Shown here one piece after another: positions 28,801-37,600 of a DNA stretch of 64,000 bases (positions within the stretch are counted from its first letter, which is position 1; every line of letters starts with the position of its first letter). The position numbers and the translations under genes are program-made. Under the pieces are notes generated by a model, which was not told where the DNA came from, did not search any database, and saw only the letters and a program-made list of their open reading frames with translations. This stretch comes from Desulfomicrobium apsheronum (GTDB lineage: Bacteria; Desulfobacterota; Desulfovibrionia; Desulfovibrionales; Desulfomicrobiaceae): NCBI RefSeq assembly GCF_900114115.1, contig NZ_FORX01000001.1, positions 407,071 to 471,070 of the forward strand, written 5' to 3'.

Positions 28801-30052
28801 TTGTATTTGGTTGCAAGTTTTGTCCAGTAATGGGATCTTTGTATGCTCCGCCAACAACAGGATATTCTCCGATAGGAGGAATAAGTTTGTTGTCTCCATA
28901 AGGTATGGAATCGCCGAATGTGCTTTCTCCAGGAGTAATCAAGATGACATTTTGTGGCGTGCAATATTCAAGCTTTCCAGAAGATTTGAAGTAAAAAGGA
29001 TCGCCAAAACTCCCTTTTGTTACATTGAAACTGTCAGATTCATATTTTGGAGCATAGGTCGTTTCAGAAGAACTGGTAATATCCATCTGCATGATATAGC
29101 CAGCAACATTGTATAAAGTCTCCGCTAAAGGGGCAGTGCCTCCTAGCGGTTCTTTTGGATCGTCAGAAAAATTATTAATATATTCTTTAATTTTGGCAAT
29201 GTTGTCGACGCCGTCGTCCATTGGGACAAGTAGTCTGCCACCTTTGTGGTTGTTGCCTGTGCCGAGATCGTAATATCTGAACAATGCTAGTCGTGCTTTT
29301 TCTGCGAAGGTGGCATTGCTATCATCTTTCTTTTCAAGGATGCCAATCGGATTTTCTCCTACAGCCTTGATGCGTAATTCAAAATCATGCAGTATCGGAA
29401 CGTAAGTGTCCTTTCCGTTGACAACAACGATCTTCTCTACGACCATTGTTCTCGTATTAGGTTTTTGTCTCAATAAAATTTTTTCATCTTGTAGTTCAGT
29501 AATTCCTAAAGTTGTAAGCGGCAAGTTAATTGCTTCCGTTGTGACTTGTCGGTTAAGGCTGTTTGTCGTCACTACTTCGTAAAATCCATCAACGTATCTT
29601 CCGCCAGTCATTACCTTTCGCATTATGTCGATTCGGTGCATTGTTGCCCAATTTAAAAAATTGCCATTCCAACCAGTATTTCCGCTTGTCTCCTTGATGA
29701 AGTATCCTTTGTTTCCATCAGTGCCATTGATATATAAATATGTAGAGTTTCTGTCAAAATATCCATAATATCCTTTTGGATCAAGAGCATCGTAAGGTTT
29801 GCCGTAATTTTCATATAAATTCTGTTCACTCGTTTTTTCCGTCATTGTGGCATACGCCATACGGTGCATGCTGTTCGACGTGTCAAAAATAATGGTGATT
29901 GAAGGCTTGGCAGTCTGTGTGACGGTAAAAGGGGGGCGCCAATTAAAATCTTTTGCTTTGTAGGCGGATACAACAAATGGCATTGCGCACAGGGTGCAGG
30001 CAAGTAACGTGATTACTAGCCATGAGGAGGATTTTTTTGGTTTATTATTCAT
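25832..30052 (-). CDS. pilY1: PilY1-like type IV pilus tip/assembly protein, locus A
   Basis: A 1406-residue secreted protein. A signal peptide spans about residues 1-30. A von Willebrand A-like region follows with an intact MIDAS start D57-T-S-N-S61. An EF-hand-like segment DSNGDSLLTGEE lies near residue 620, and the C-terminal half is the PilC/PilY1 beta-propeller (YVGANDGMLHAFNGG). PilY1 sits at the tip of type IV pili and supports adhesion, calcium-dependent retraction control and surface sensing. The ATG at 30052 follows AAAAAAGGAG. The gene is visibly AT-rich compared with its GC-rich paralogue at 34617-38486. It is the last gene of a five-gene minor-pilin operon. Confidence 0.92.
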   Translation of the reverse strand: MNNKPKKSSSWLVITLLACTLCAMPFVVSAYKAKDFNWRPPFTVTQTAKPSITIIFDTSNSMHRMAYATMTEKTSEQNLYENYGKPYDALDPKGYYGYFDRNSTYLYINGTDGNKGYFIKETSGNTGWNGNFLNWATMHRIDIMRKVMTGGRYVDGFYEVVTTNSLNRQVTTEAINLPLTTLGITELQDEKILLRQKPNTRTMVVEKIVVVNGKDTYVPILHDFELRIKAVGENPIGILEKKDDSNATFAEKARLALFRYYDLGTGNNHKGGRLLVPMDDGVDNIAKIKEYINNFSDDPKEPLGGTAPLAETLYNVAGYIMQMDITSSSETTYAPKYESDSFNVTKGSFGDPFYFKSSGKLEYCTPQNVILITPGESTFGDSIPYGDNKLIPPIGEYPVVGGAYKDPITGQNLQPNTKAYVIDTARWMRSNDLRPQDLQGSQTSTLYVVQAFGKGSHLLQHAAIFGAFRDQNGDTMPVKVSAKGKKITVPNIKWQTTEVSAVFEVIDKNYDNPQPTKPVNFFEGEDGSALEMAISNAFDLATRNLMSGTAAAVTSQTRSGAGAVYQALFFPPTDANSAEIIAPDWSGQVHAFFVDAKGNMREDSNNNKKLDLAADKIIKFIDVGNTVIIYRYTDSNGDSLLTGEELNTYEEVKLQDIKFLWRTTDWLNSISSTDGTPPSILQQRAYKSIDKKRYIFTFVDDAGHQVPASNIQDFVLPSDTADINLPSNFYSYLTLFESSSGQIGLPLNAAFSNYSVQQKLAKRQVEFIRGLDIDENVTNEIIDPVRSRTINGATWRLGDIVTSSPLIVGAPSANYHIIYKDKSFAEFYQKYKDRRQVVYVGANDGMLHAFNGGFYNPANRSFDKTRTISDTAFELGAELWAYVPFNLLPHLRWLMSPEYGGGLHVPYMNLMPRAFDVRIFDENDPDYPKGWGTILVAGMGLGGGNIEVDVAKSGSSSGHRTTGSAYVIMDITNPENPPKLLGEVRVPRLGFTTCSPAIMPMTTAHTNSTSLNNKWYLVFGSGPADENGVAHFTKLDTVTSSQPGQLFVLDLMDLSRTVDAAQAVKVLHGGTFSTVVKNSNGAFASTSLSAATTENKSFIGDIASVDFDFNSKNINKEFKTDALYYGTVSGILNTNYSGKLYRFLTNNEAQGTNWKQSLLIDVQQPVVAAPTIVTDKTKNIWIYFGAGRFFDSYDIPQEGDTEQYRTFYGIKDPIWNATDPFSAGSVSTNDLFNSTRVYLEDNGMCYYTYTKECVNIHYKDENWTNTTTPWDWNKLEEEAGKHTGGWRLDFTEPWERVLGQASALGGAVLFTSYLPGTDICMVEGQSRLYGLYYKTGTAYYDPIFRGVGDTFATFVGLGKGMATTPTIHVGEGGATAFIQTSSGAIIPIETTIDIGAKTLFWRKNVN

Positions 30053-30113
30053 TGAATGCTCCTTTTTTAAACACATAAACATGCCTGCGCATGGTAAAGA
30101 GTATCATGTATGT

Positions 30114-30638
30114 TTACATAAGTGGTCTGTCACGCCAGGCAAGGTCAACTTCGGCGCGACTGTTTCGCTTGCCTTCATTGTGTGATCTGATGAGAAAAAT
30201 GGGGGCAAGGCTTTTGCTGAGAGATGCACCTGGTGATATGTAATCATTGTACTGGATGCTGTGAGGGGCATCAACGTAATCAAGTAGCCCGGCTCTTACA
30301 TGTGTGCCTTTTAAGGTGCTCTTGAAAAGAGTGTAGTCGCTTGGTGAGAAAATAGTGCTATTATACCACAATTTTGCATCATCCTCGAGAATGGTGGTAT
30401 TTCCATTGTTCAACAATTCCTTGGTAAGTTCTCTGCCGATATTTACGCCCGAATCAGCATGAAAAAAAGCTTCTTTTGCATCCCTGTCGTTGGCAGCCAT
30501 AAAAATGTTGAGGTCTGCGACCTCAAGTGCTGTAAGCCCAAGAGCTCCCAAGATGGCCAGAACGATCAATGCTATGACCAAGGCCGATCCCTTTACGTTG
30601 CGTTTCGATACTCTAGTTTCTACAGAAATCGTATACAT
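30114..30638 (-). CDS. pilX: PilX-like minor pilin, locus A
   Basis: A 174-residue PilX-type protein. A short basic leader precedes a hydrophobic helix (about residues 18-40, SALVIALIVLAILGALGLTA), and the next segment AANDRDAKEAFFHADSGVNIG is the PilX N-terminal signature. It would join the pilus-tip priming complex. It overlaps the preceding pilV gene by 26 bases and lies 61 bases before pilY1. Its paralogue at 38498-39043 shares AANDRD and the C-terminal RSH...AEVDL segment. Confidence 0.87.
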   Translation of the reverse strand: MYTISVETRVSKRNVKGSALVIALIVLAILGALGLTALEVADLNIFMAANDRDAKEAFFHADSGVNIGRELTKELLNNGNTTILEDDAKLWYNSTIFSPSDYTLFKSTLKGTHVRAGLLDYVDAPHSIQYNDYISPGASLSKSLAPIFLIRSHNEGKRNSRAEVDLAWRDRPLM

Positions 30639-31017
30639 AGCTTGTCCTGGCTGGCAATCCTTTGTTATTCCATGTTACAGTACATGTCATTTCTTTACAA
30701 TAATCAAAAGGAGTGGCATTTTGAACAATGCAGTTCATTGTGTAATTGACGCCATCCACTGTTTCCGTAATTGGTGAGCTAAGAGTTTCTATTTGCCCAA
30801 AGCTGACATCTGAGTATTGTTTATGGCTTTCCTTTTCAAAAAATTCTTCAACCATCATGCTCGCTTTTGTGAGGTAGTAAGCCCTGCTGTCTTGGATTGT
30901 CGATTTGGCAATCATGCTCGAAACTGCGAGCAGGCCGACTGCAAGGATGGCTGTCGCTATCAAAACTTCTACCAATGTAAGTCCTTTTTGGGTACTGTTG
31001 CTAAATGAATCCATCAT
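30613..31017 (-). CDS. pilV: PilV-like minor pilin, locus A
   Basis: A 134-residue type IV prepilin. The leader ends in QKG before LTLVEVLIATAILAVGLLAV, so PilD would cut after Gly12; Glu at mature position 5 is present. The following SSMIAKSTIQDSRAYYLTKAS region is typical of PilV. Two Cys near the C-terminus (YCKEMTC) likely form a disulfide loop. It overlaps pilX and starts ten bases downstream of pilW. Confidence 0.88.
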   Translation of the reverse strand: MMDSFSNSTQKGLTLVEVLIATAILAVGLLAVSSMIAKSTIQDSRAYYLTKASMMVEEFFEKESHKQYSDVSFGQIETLSSPITETVDGVNYTMNCIVQNATPFDYCKEMTCTVTWNNKGLPARTSYVYDFCRN

Positions 31018-31027
31018 GGCCTCTTGA

Positions 31028-31633
31028 TTAGAAATCCAGATTTCTCAGCCACACGCGGGTATGCATGTTTCTGCTGGTTATGCCCAGGGCTGACCTTTCT
31101 GGCGATGGTATTGCGGTGGCGTTAATCTCGATCATGCGGATGTTGCTGATGGTTGAGGCGTTGACGGGAGAGGCTACAATCGTTTCGTCCTCATCAAAGT
31201 AGGTAAAAATGAGATTGCTAATATTGCTTGCTGCAATTTCCCATGTATCGTTTTCAGAGTTGTATAAAAGGATTTGGTTTTGATTGTTTCTCCTGTACGC
31301 GATATGAACTGTTGCGCTTTCTTCCGAAGTACCGCCCCGTGTACAGTATACTGATGTTTCAGTAGTGTCCGTTCCGTTTGTCCCAGATTCTTTCATTCCA
31401 AATATTTTATCTTGATTAAGTGGTGTATATCCACACATCCGTAGGTCGTCTGATATTATTACTAGAGAAGTTAGCAATTCTTGCTGCATCATTGTTGTTT
31501 CTTCTTGTTTCGCGGCCATGAGATTGTGAACGCGGAACAAGTTGTAAATTCCGGTGATGATGATGCCCATCATGACCATGGCCACCAGAATTTCCACCAA
31601 GGTCATGCCGGACTGATTGTGCCGTTCAGGCAT
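31028..31633 (-). CDS. pilW: PilW-like minor pilin, locus A
   Basis: A 201-residue prepilin with leader MPERHNQSG, then MTLVEILVAMVMMGIIITGIY. Residues 43-75 (KQEETTMMQQELLTSLVIIS) and LRMCGYTP are characteristic of PilW. Its paralogue at 39994-40743 shares these positions. It would build the pseudopilus priming complex with PilV, PilX and FimT. ATG at 31633; the next gene begins ten bases after its stop. Confidence 0.88.
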   Translation of the reverse strand: MPERHNQSGMTLVEILVAMVMMGIIITGIYNLFRVHNLMAAKQEETTMMQQELLTSLVIISDDLRMCGYTPLNQDKIFGMKESGTNGTDTTETSVYCTRGGTSEESATVHIAYRRNNQNQILLYNSENDTWEIAASNISNLIFTYFDEDETIVASPVNASTISNIRMIEINATAIPSPERSALGITSRNMHTRVWLRNLDF

Positions 31634-31647
31634 GTGAAAATCTCCTC

Positions 31648-32124
31648 TTAATTGGTCGCTTTTGTCATAATGCTGCCTGAAGTCCGTATCGTGACGCTCA
31701 AGATCTTTTCGGCGCTGTTTTTGATATCGAGAGTTTGAGTAGGAGTAGCGCGTCCTCGGCTATTGAAAGTAGTAGCGTAATCAGCTTCGAGTTGAACGCT
31801 ACCTTTCAAACTGGATAGATTAAACTGTCTCAAGAGCGTGTTTGGAGCGTCGGCGAGACGAACTTCGCAAGAATTGTCAGTGCAGTTGAAAGTTACTGGC
31901 GCGTTCCGTTTGATGGCTTCAACTCTGGCGCTCTGGCACATGCTGACAATAGTTCTTGCCGCACGCTTCAAGTTGGCTTGAGGTATCCATTTCATCAGCG
32001 CAGTTCCCGAAATGCCTGCCAGAATCGCGATGACTGCTAATGTGACCAACAACTCCGCCAAAGAAAATCCCTTTGGCTGGTTGCGTGTATGTTGATGATT
32101 CAACCTAGGAGCTTTGATTTTCAT
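31648..32124 (-). CDS. fimT: FimT/GspH-like minor pilin, locus A
   Basis: A 158-residue prepilin. Cleavage is predicted after KG, before FSLAELLVTLAVIAILAG. The GspH/FimT segment AARTIVSMCQSARVEAIKRN and the Cys pair in NCTDNSCEV follow. It is the first gene of locus A, whereas in locus B the fimT gene comes after pilW. Its composition is less AT-rich than pilY1. FimT proteins of this class can contribute to DNA binding in competence; that is not shown here. Confidence 0.87.
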   Translation of the reverse strand: MKIKAPRLNHQHTRNQPKGFSLAELLVTLAVIAILAGISGTALMKWIPQANLKRAARTIVSMCQSARVEAIKRNAPVTFNCTDNSCEVRLADAPNTLLRQFNLSSLKGSVQLEADYATTFNSRGRATPTQTLDIKNSAEKILSVTIRTSGSIMTKATN

Positions 32125-32707
32125 AATTTTGATAGCTATCTTATATTTCAGGTGATTTGAAATAATGCTTCTTGAGTTACGAAATTTTGTCTTTTTTTGT
32201 CCTGATTATGTCACTTGGGATTTAAAGATTCTGGCTCCTTTCGCCGTTTCGGTGCGACTTTTGTTGAAACTCATTTTCTCATCAAAGACTTGGTGAGTGC
32301 AAATAATACTTATTTTTTTGATCTTTTTTTAATCATAAACCCGTATCTTTTTGTTGTCAAAGACTCCTTGTTTATCTCGTCTGCTCAAGTATTATATTAT
32401 GAGCAGAAACTGTGCCGGTATTGGGGGTGTGGCGAGTTAATTCGTTATTTTGTAGGCTTAGAGATCGGAAATAGAGGCGAAGTCCTGTATTATGTTATGT
32501 TGTGTGATTAAGGACACGCTACGCAGTGGCGCTGAATCGTGTAGATGTGATTTTTGCCTAGGAAACGAATATCCGTGAGTTTCAGAAGCTTGAGTTACCA
32601 GCGAACTCTCCAATCGCTACATATGAAGATAAGAAATATCTCGCTCCGCCGCCTACGCTGCTTGATGGAGTTGTCCCTAAAATTTGCACGTGTCTTCAGG
32701 TGGAAAC
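32125..32707. other. AT-rich spacer upstream of pilin locus A
   Basis: 583 bases between fimT and the insertion sequence. It is markedly AT-rich with many T runs and should contain the locus A promoter, but I cannot place a convincing -35/-10 pair or sigma-54 site. The last 150 bases contain a short open frame (from 32562) that is cut by the insertion sequence. Confidence 0.5.
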
Positions 32708-33954
32708 AGAGGTGCTCCCCAATCGTTGGACAGGGGATCGCCGTTATTAAGCTTGAGATTTCTCTTCAGGCCGCCTTTTGCAGGTTGTCCTGGTAGAATT
32801 GACCGGGAGTCTTATCCATCAGGCTGCTATGAGGCCTGACCGTGTTATAGAACTCCAGCCACTTGCCAATGCCGGCTCTGGCCTCTGAGCCTGTCTCGTA
32901 GGCGTTGAGGTACACGTTTTCATATTTCAATGATCGCCAAAGTCGTTCGATAAATACATTGTCCATCCAGCGACCGCGGCCATCCATGGATATGCGGCTC
33001 CCTCTCTCCTGCAAGACCTTGATGAAGGCATAGCTGGTAAACTGGCTGCCCTGATCAGTGTTGAATATCTCCGGAGGGCCATACTTATCCAAGGCCTCTT
33101 CAAGGGCAGCAACGCAAAAGTCCGTATCCATGCTGTTGGAGAGCCGCCAGGACAGAACGGCCCGACTATGCCAGTCCATGATCGCCACCAAGTACAGGAA
33201 GCCTTTACGCATGGGAATATACGTGATGTCGGTGCACCAGGCCTGATTACTTTTTTCGATCACAACATCCCGTAATAAATAGGGGTATTTCTTGTGCATG
33301 GGGTTTTGAATGCTGGTTCGAGGCTTCTGATACACAGCCATGATGCCCATGAGGCGCATGAGCCGCCGAACCCGCTTATCTCCCACGCAATGCCCCAATG
33401 ACCTAAGATGGCGACGCATTTGCCTCACGCCAAAGAAAGGCCACTCCATGAATATTCGATCTATTTCCTGCATCAGCATGAGATTACAGGAAGATTCTTC
33501 TTTGGCTTTGTAGTAGTACGTCGCTCGATTTAAGCCAAGCAACATACACTCACGGTTGATACTAAGCGCCGTGTGCTCTGGCTCAATCTTCTCTCGCCTG
33601 CGGGAAGCACTTAACGGCCGCAGGCTTTGACTAAAAAAATCACGTTCCACCGTTAACTGGCCAATTTTAGCGTGCAAATCATGGAGTTGTTTCTCAGCGT
33701 TCACGTCTTTGCTCGTTTTTGCACCGGAAAAAATTTCGGCTGCTTCGCTTTTGAGCTGCTTGAGCCATTTATTGATCAGCGTTTGATGCACTCCATGTTC
33801 GGCGCTGAGCTGGGCGATGGTTTTCTCTCCCGAAAGGGCCGCGAGGGCGACTTTCGCTTTGAACGCCGGGGCGTGATTTTTCCGTTTGGACATGATGATT
33901 CTCCTTGTGTGAGGTTAAGCTATCATACCTGTCCAAATTTTGGGGAGCACCTCT
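32708..33954. mobile_element. IS3-family insertion sequence, apparently complete
   Basis: A 1247-bp element. The left end AGAGGTGCTCCCCA (32708-32721) is repeated inverted at the right end (33941-33954), and the match extends further inward (TTGGACAGG against CCTGTCCAA). The element is flanked by a three-base direct repeat AAC (32705-32707 and 33955-33957), the usual IS3-family duplication. It encodes one full-length transposase on the minus strand. It lies between the two pilin loci. Confidence 0.9.
32766..33893 (-). CDS. IS3-family transposase, OrfA and OrfB in one frame
   Basis: A 375-residue transposase. The N-terminal helix-turn-helix (residues 1-60, FKAKVALAALSGEKTIAQLS) and leucine-zipper segment correspond to OrfA. 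The rest is the rve integrase core with the DDE residues in WCTDITYIP, FNTDQGSQFTS and the DNVFIERLWRSLKYE region. Most IS3 elements make the fusion by a -1 frameshift; here the two parts are joined in frame near ERDFFSQSL, at a run of seven T residues in the coding strand. It appears intact and therefore potentially active. Confidence 0.93.
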   Translation of the reverse strand: MSKRKNHAPAFKAKVALAALSGEKTIAQLSAEHGVHQTLINKWLKQLKSEAAEIFSGAKTSKDVNAEKQLHDLHAKIGQLTVERDFFSQSLRPLSASRRREKIEPEHTALSINRECMLLGLNRATYYYKAKEESSCNLMLMQEIDRIFMEWPFFGVRQMRRHLRSLGHCVGDKRVRRLMRLMGIMAVYQKPRTSIQNPMHKKYPYLLRDVVIEKSNQAWCTDITYIPMRKGFLYLVAIMDWHSRAVLSWRLSNSMDTDFCVAALEEALDKYGPPEIFNTDQGSQFTSYAFIKVLQERGSRISMDGRGRWMDNVFIERLWRSLKYENVYLNAYETGSEARAGIGKWLEFYNTVRPHSSLMDKTPGQFYQDNLQKAA

Positions 33955-34004
33955 AACCCCACTAGGCCGCACACCTTCCAACAGAAATAATTAGAGAGCA
34001 GGGA

Positions 34005-34463
34005 ATGACCAAGTGGATGAGACGGAAGCACTCAGCAGAATTCAAGGTCAAGGTGGTGTTGGTGGCGATGGCGGGTGACAAGACGCTTGCTGAGCTCGCA
34101 TCGCGTTTTGAGTTGAACCAGATTACCGAATGGAAGCGGCAATTCAGCGAGCGAGCCGCCGCAGTCTTCGGTGAATCGGTCGATAGTGAACAGGCGGTGA
34201 ATTTGACGGTCTTACATGCAAAGATCGGTCAACTGACGTTGAAAAATACTTTTTTAGAAAGGTGTATTCAGCAAGGTAAAACTGCAGAAAGCAAATGGAT
34301 GATTCGCAATGACCTCAAGGTTCAAAACCATCGCCTGATCAAACTGGTCAGGATACGTCGTGGGTGCGTTTACTCTCAGCTGAGATCTGTTGGAGAGACG
34401 TTCTCCACGGTTCAAGTTTTTACGTATTGCCGACAGAAGTGTCCGGGTGTTGTTCATTTTTAA
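34005..34463 (+). pseudogene. Decayed IS3-family transposase remnant (OrfA and start of OrfB)
   Basis: A 152-codon frame beginning MTKWMRRKHSAEFKVKVVLVAMAGDKTLAELA, a typical IS3 OrfA start, and continuing to KIGQLTLKNTFLERC. Beyond about residue 95 the sequence no longer follows the OrfB pattern well, the catalytic domain is missing, and the frame ends within 60 residues. The opposite end of the element is not found. It is an older, different IS3 relative next to the intact one. Confidence 0.75.
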
Positions 34464-34616
34464 GTAAGGCGAACGGTGTTATCGTGCCGCAGCCATGTCT
34501 CAATCATAGCTCTTTGCTCGGTCTGAGAGCGGAACCATTCTATCAGCAGATACGCATTGCGAAATTTGCCATCAAAATTCTCGTTAGAACAGTTCTGACA
34601 TGGCGGGTGATCGTAC

Positions 34617-37600
34617 TCATTCCGTATTCTTTCGCCAAAATAGGCTGCCGGATTTGAAGGGTATGGGCGTGTCGATCTGGGTGTTTGTGAGATCGCCGGT
34701 GTTTGACTGGGTGAAGGCGGTTGCTGTTTGTTTTTCGCCAATGTGCAGCGTCGGCCTTGCGGCCAGGCCTGGGCCGAGTTCGACGAAGGTGGGGAAGTTA
34801 TCGCTCGTGTGCTTTAGCGAGGGCCAGAAATACGGGGTGCCCGTTTTGTAGTAGAGCGCCCAAAGCCGGCTTGATCCTGCTGAAGAGCAGGCTTCGCTCG
34901 TTGGGATGTAGCTTGTGAAAACGACGGATCCTCCAAGAACGGCGGCCGGACTCAGAATCCTTTCGGTCGCAGCCGTGAATGTGTGTTTCCAGCCTGAAGC
35001 TGAATCCATGCTGCTGCGTAGCCATGCCCAGTCCCTAGTGGAATTCGAGTCCGTGTTTGTCTGAATTATCCCGACGCAGTTTTCAGAAAATTCTCCTTCG
35101 CCGCAGGTGCCTTTTGTCACGGCGATCTTGTTGCTTTCGAAGAGGTTGTGGCTCGCGATAGTTTCCCAGCTTTTTACTCCGTCAGTTTCCGGTTCCCTGA
35201 TTCCATAAAAACTCATAGGCGAAGATTGAGGAATGTCGGCGCGGTTCAGGAAGCTCCCGGTTCCAAAGAATATCCAGAGTCTGTTGGCCTCGTCCAATGC
35301 CGTCGTCGGGGCCGCGCTTACGGGACCTGCGGCGTCGATGAGCGTCGAGGTTGCCCAGTCCCAGGGCTCTTTGTTTCCGGTTTGAAGCCTGTGCACTCTT
35401 CCGGCCGCTGCGCTTTGATCCCCGCCCACCGTTCCGTAATAGAGAATGTCAGTCTTGAATTTTCCGGCTTCGCTATTGGGCCCGATATCCAGATCCAGAC
35501 AAATGGGATCACTGATGAATGAGTTCTCTTCCGCGAAGGCAAAAGGTTTGGGTGTCGCCGAGATCAAACCATCGCTGTCCACGGTTTTGACGGTTTTTTC
35601 CGTGTACAGCGCGCTGAGATCCAGGACGAAGAGCTTGCCTGGCTGGCCGCTGGTCTCGGCCCCGAGCTTTGAGCGGTCGGCTCGTCCCGTAGAATCGGCC
35701 GGGCCGGAGCCGAAGACCATGTACCATCTGTTCTGGTCCGCAGTGCTTGCATTGGGGCTGCTCATGGGCATGACCGCAGGAGCGCAGGTCGTGAATCCCT
35801 GTCCGGGCAGGGATATTTCAGCCAGCACGTTTGGCGGTGATTCCGGGTCGGTGATATCCATGATCAGGTAGGCTGAGGTCATCGTTCGGTCGATGTCCGC
35901 ATTCAGGCCATTGCCGTCGGTTTTGTCGATGTCCGCCTGTATCGCCGCTCCGCCGAGACGCATGCCCGCGACCAATATGGTTCCCCAACCGCCGGGGTAG
36001 GTGGTTTCGTCCACCGGCGTGACCCCGTCGGACATGAAAAAAATCCGGGCATCGAAAATTTTGGGCGTAAGGTCCATGTAGGCGACATGAAGCTTCTCGC
36101 CGTAGTCAGGGTTCATGAGCCATTTGAGATGTGGCAGAAGATTGTAGGGAACGTAGGCCCAGAGTTCCATGCCCAGTGGAAATTGCGTTTGCGCGTCCCG
36201 CGCCAAGTCAAAGCTTCCGGTCTTGCTGTTCCAGAATCCGCCGTTGAAAGCGTGCAGCATGCCGTCATTGGCCCCGGCATAAATGACCTGACGGCGGTCC
36301 AGGTATTTTTTCAGGAATTTTTCGTAGCTCTTGTCATTATATATGAGGTGGTAGTTCTCGGCGGGTTGCCCTACCACGCGGGGCGAAGAGGAGACGATGT
36401 CGCCCAGTCTCCAGATGGTATTGCCGTGTCTGCGGCTTCGCGCCGTATCGGCAATTCCTTCGATGGTCGCGTTGCCGATTTCTGCTCCGCGAATGAAGTC
36501 AACCTGCCGCTTGGCCAGAGTTGCCTGCAAATTGGAGAAGCCGGATGGATTGTCTTGCCGCAAGGCATTGATCGCATCCTGGCGCGGATCGAAAAGATCA
36601 AACCCGATCATCCCCGATGCCGACTCGTACAGAGTCAGAGAATTGTGAAAAAATTCCGGAGAATTGAGAGTTTTTTCCATAGGCGTGGCGGGGAGTTCGA
36701 AGTGCTGGATTTCACCGGCGCCTGCATCCGCGATCATGTCCTGATTCTTGTCCGTGAAGGTCATGATGTATCGGTTGGGCGTCACGCTGGCATAACGTCC
36801 ACGTTGCGTCACCACTTGCTGGTCGGTCAGGCTGTTGAGCCATGTGCTTGATGACCAAAGAAATTCAATGTCCCCGATGTTGCCAAGCGCTGTGGCGTTT
36901 CTTTCTCCTGTATCGATTACCCCGTCGCCATTGGCATCGACATGGGCATGGATCAGATCTTCGCCAAATTCGATGATCCTGTCGCTGGTTGGGTCCAGGC
37001 GCTGGTTGGCGTTGGTGTCCTCGCGCAGATTGCCTTGGGCGTCGATCAGGAAGGCATGCACCTGTCCTGCCCACCAAGGCGCGATTTTGTCTGTTCGGCT
37101 CGGAGGAAAAAAGATGGCCTGATAGGCAGCCCCCTCTCCGCTGCGCGCGTGGGATGCAATGGCCGTGGCCGCGCCGGATGCAATACTCCCTGTGCTCAAT
37201 TGAAGGGCGCGGGTGATTTGTGTTTCCAGGTTTCGCCCGGACCTCGCCGTGAAAAAGTTGTCAGGCAGTCCGTCGCAGTTGACGTCGAATTCCGTCTGAA
37301 GAGAGGGCAGCAGGTCGCCATCCAGATCGTTGAATTTTCCATGGCGGGCGGCATCCTTTATAAGATAGCCGCCATCTTCACCAAGGCAGACCGCGTAAAA
37401 ATCCCAATTCTGAACGCCGTCCATGCCGGGCTCGGGGCGCAAATCCGTCGTGTGCCCTGTGTAGGCGACATCGATGAGGAACGTGCTTCCGTTTGCGGGC
37501 AGCCCATAGTCTTCATCGGGGCGGGGGCGCGGCACAATGTTTTTCAAAAAGGCAGGGATGTTCTGATCCTGTGAACTTTTCCCGGCAGTCACCAGGATGA

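Larger units (their letters stand above)
32562..33994 (+). pseudogene. Short reading frame split by the IS3-family insertion
   Basis: A frame open from 32562 to 32707 (including LPANSPIATYEDKKYLAPPP and DGVVPKICTC) is interrupted by the insertion sequence. After removing the element and one copy of the AAC target duplication, it continues in frame from 33958 as PLGRTPSNRNN and stops at 33994. No start codon or ribosome site is evident at its left end, where a TAG closes the frame. It is probably the tail of an older, decayed gene; the family is unknown. Confidence 0.35.
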
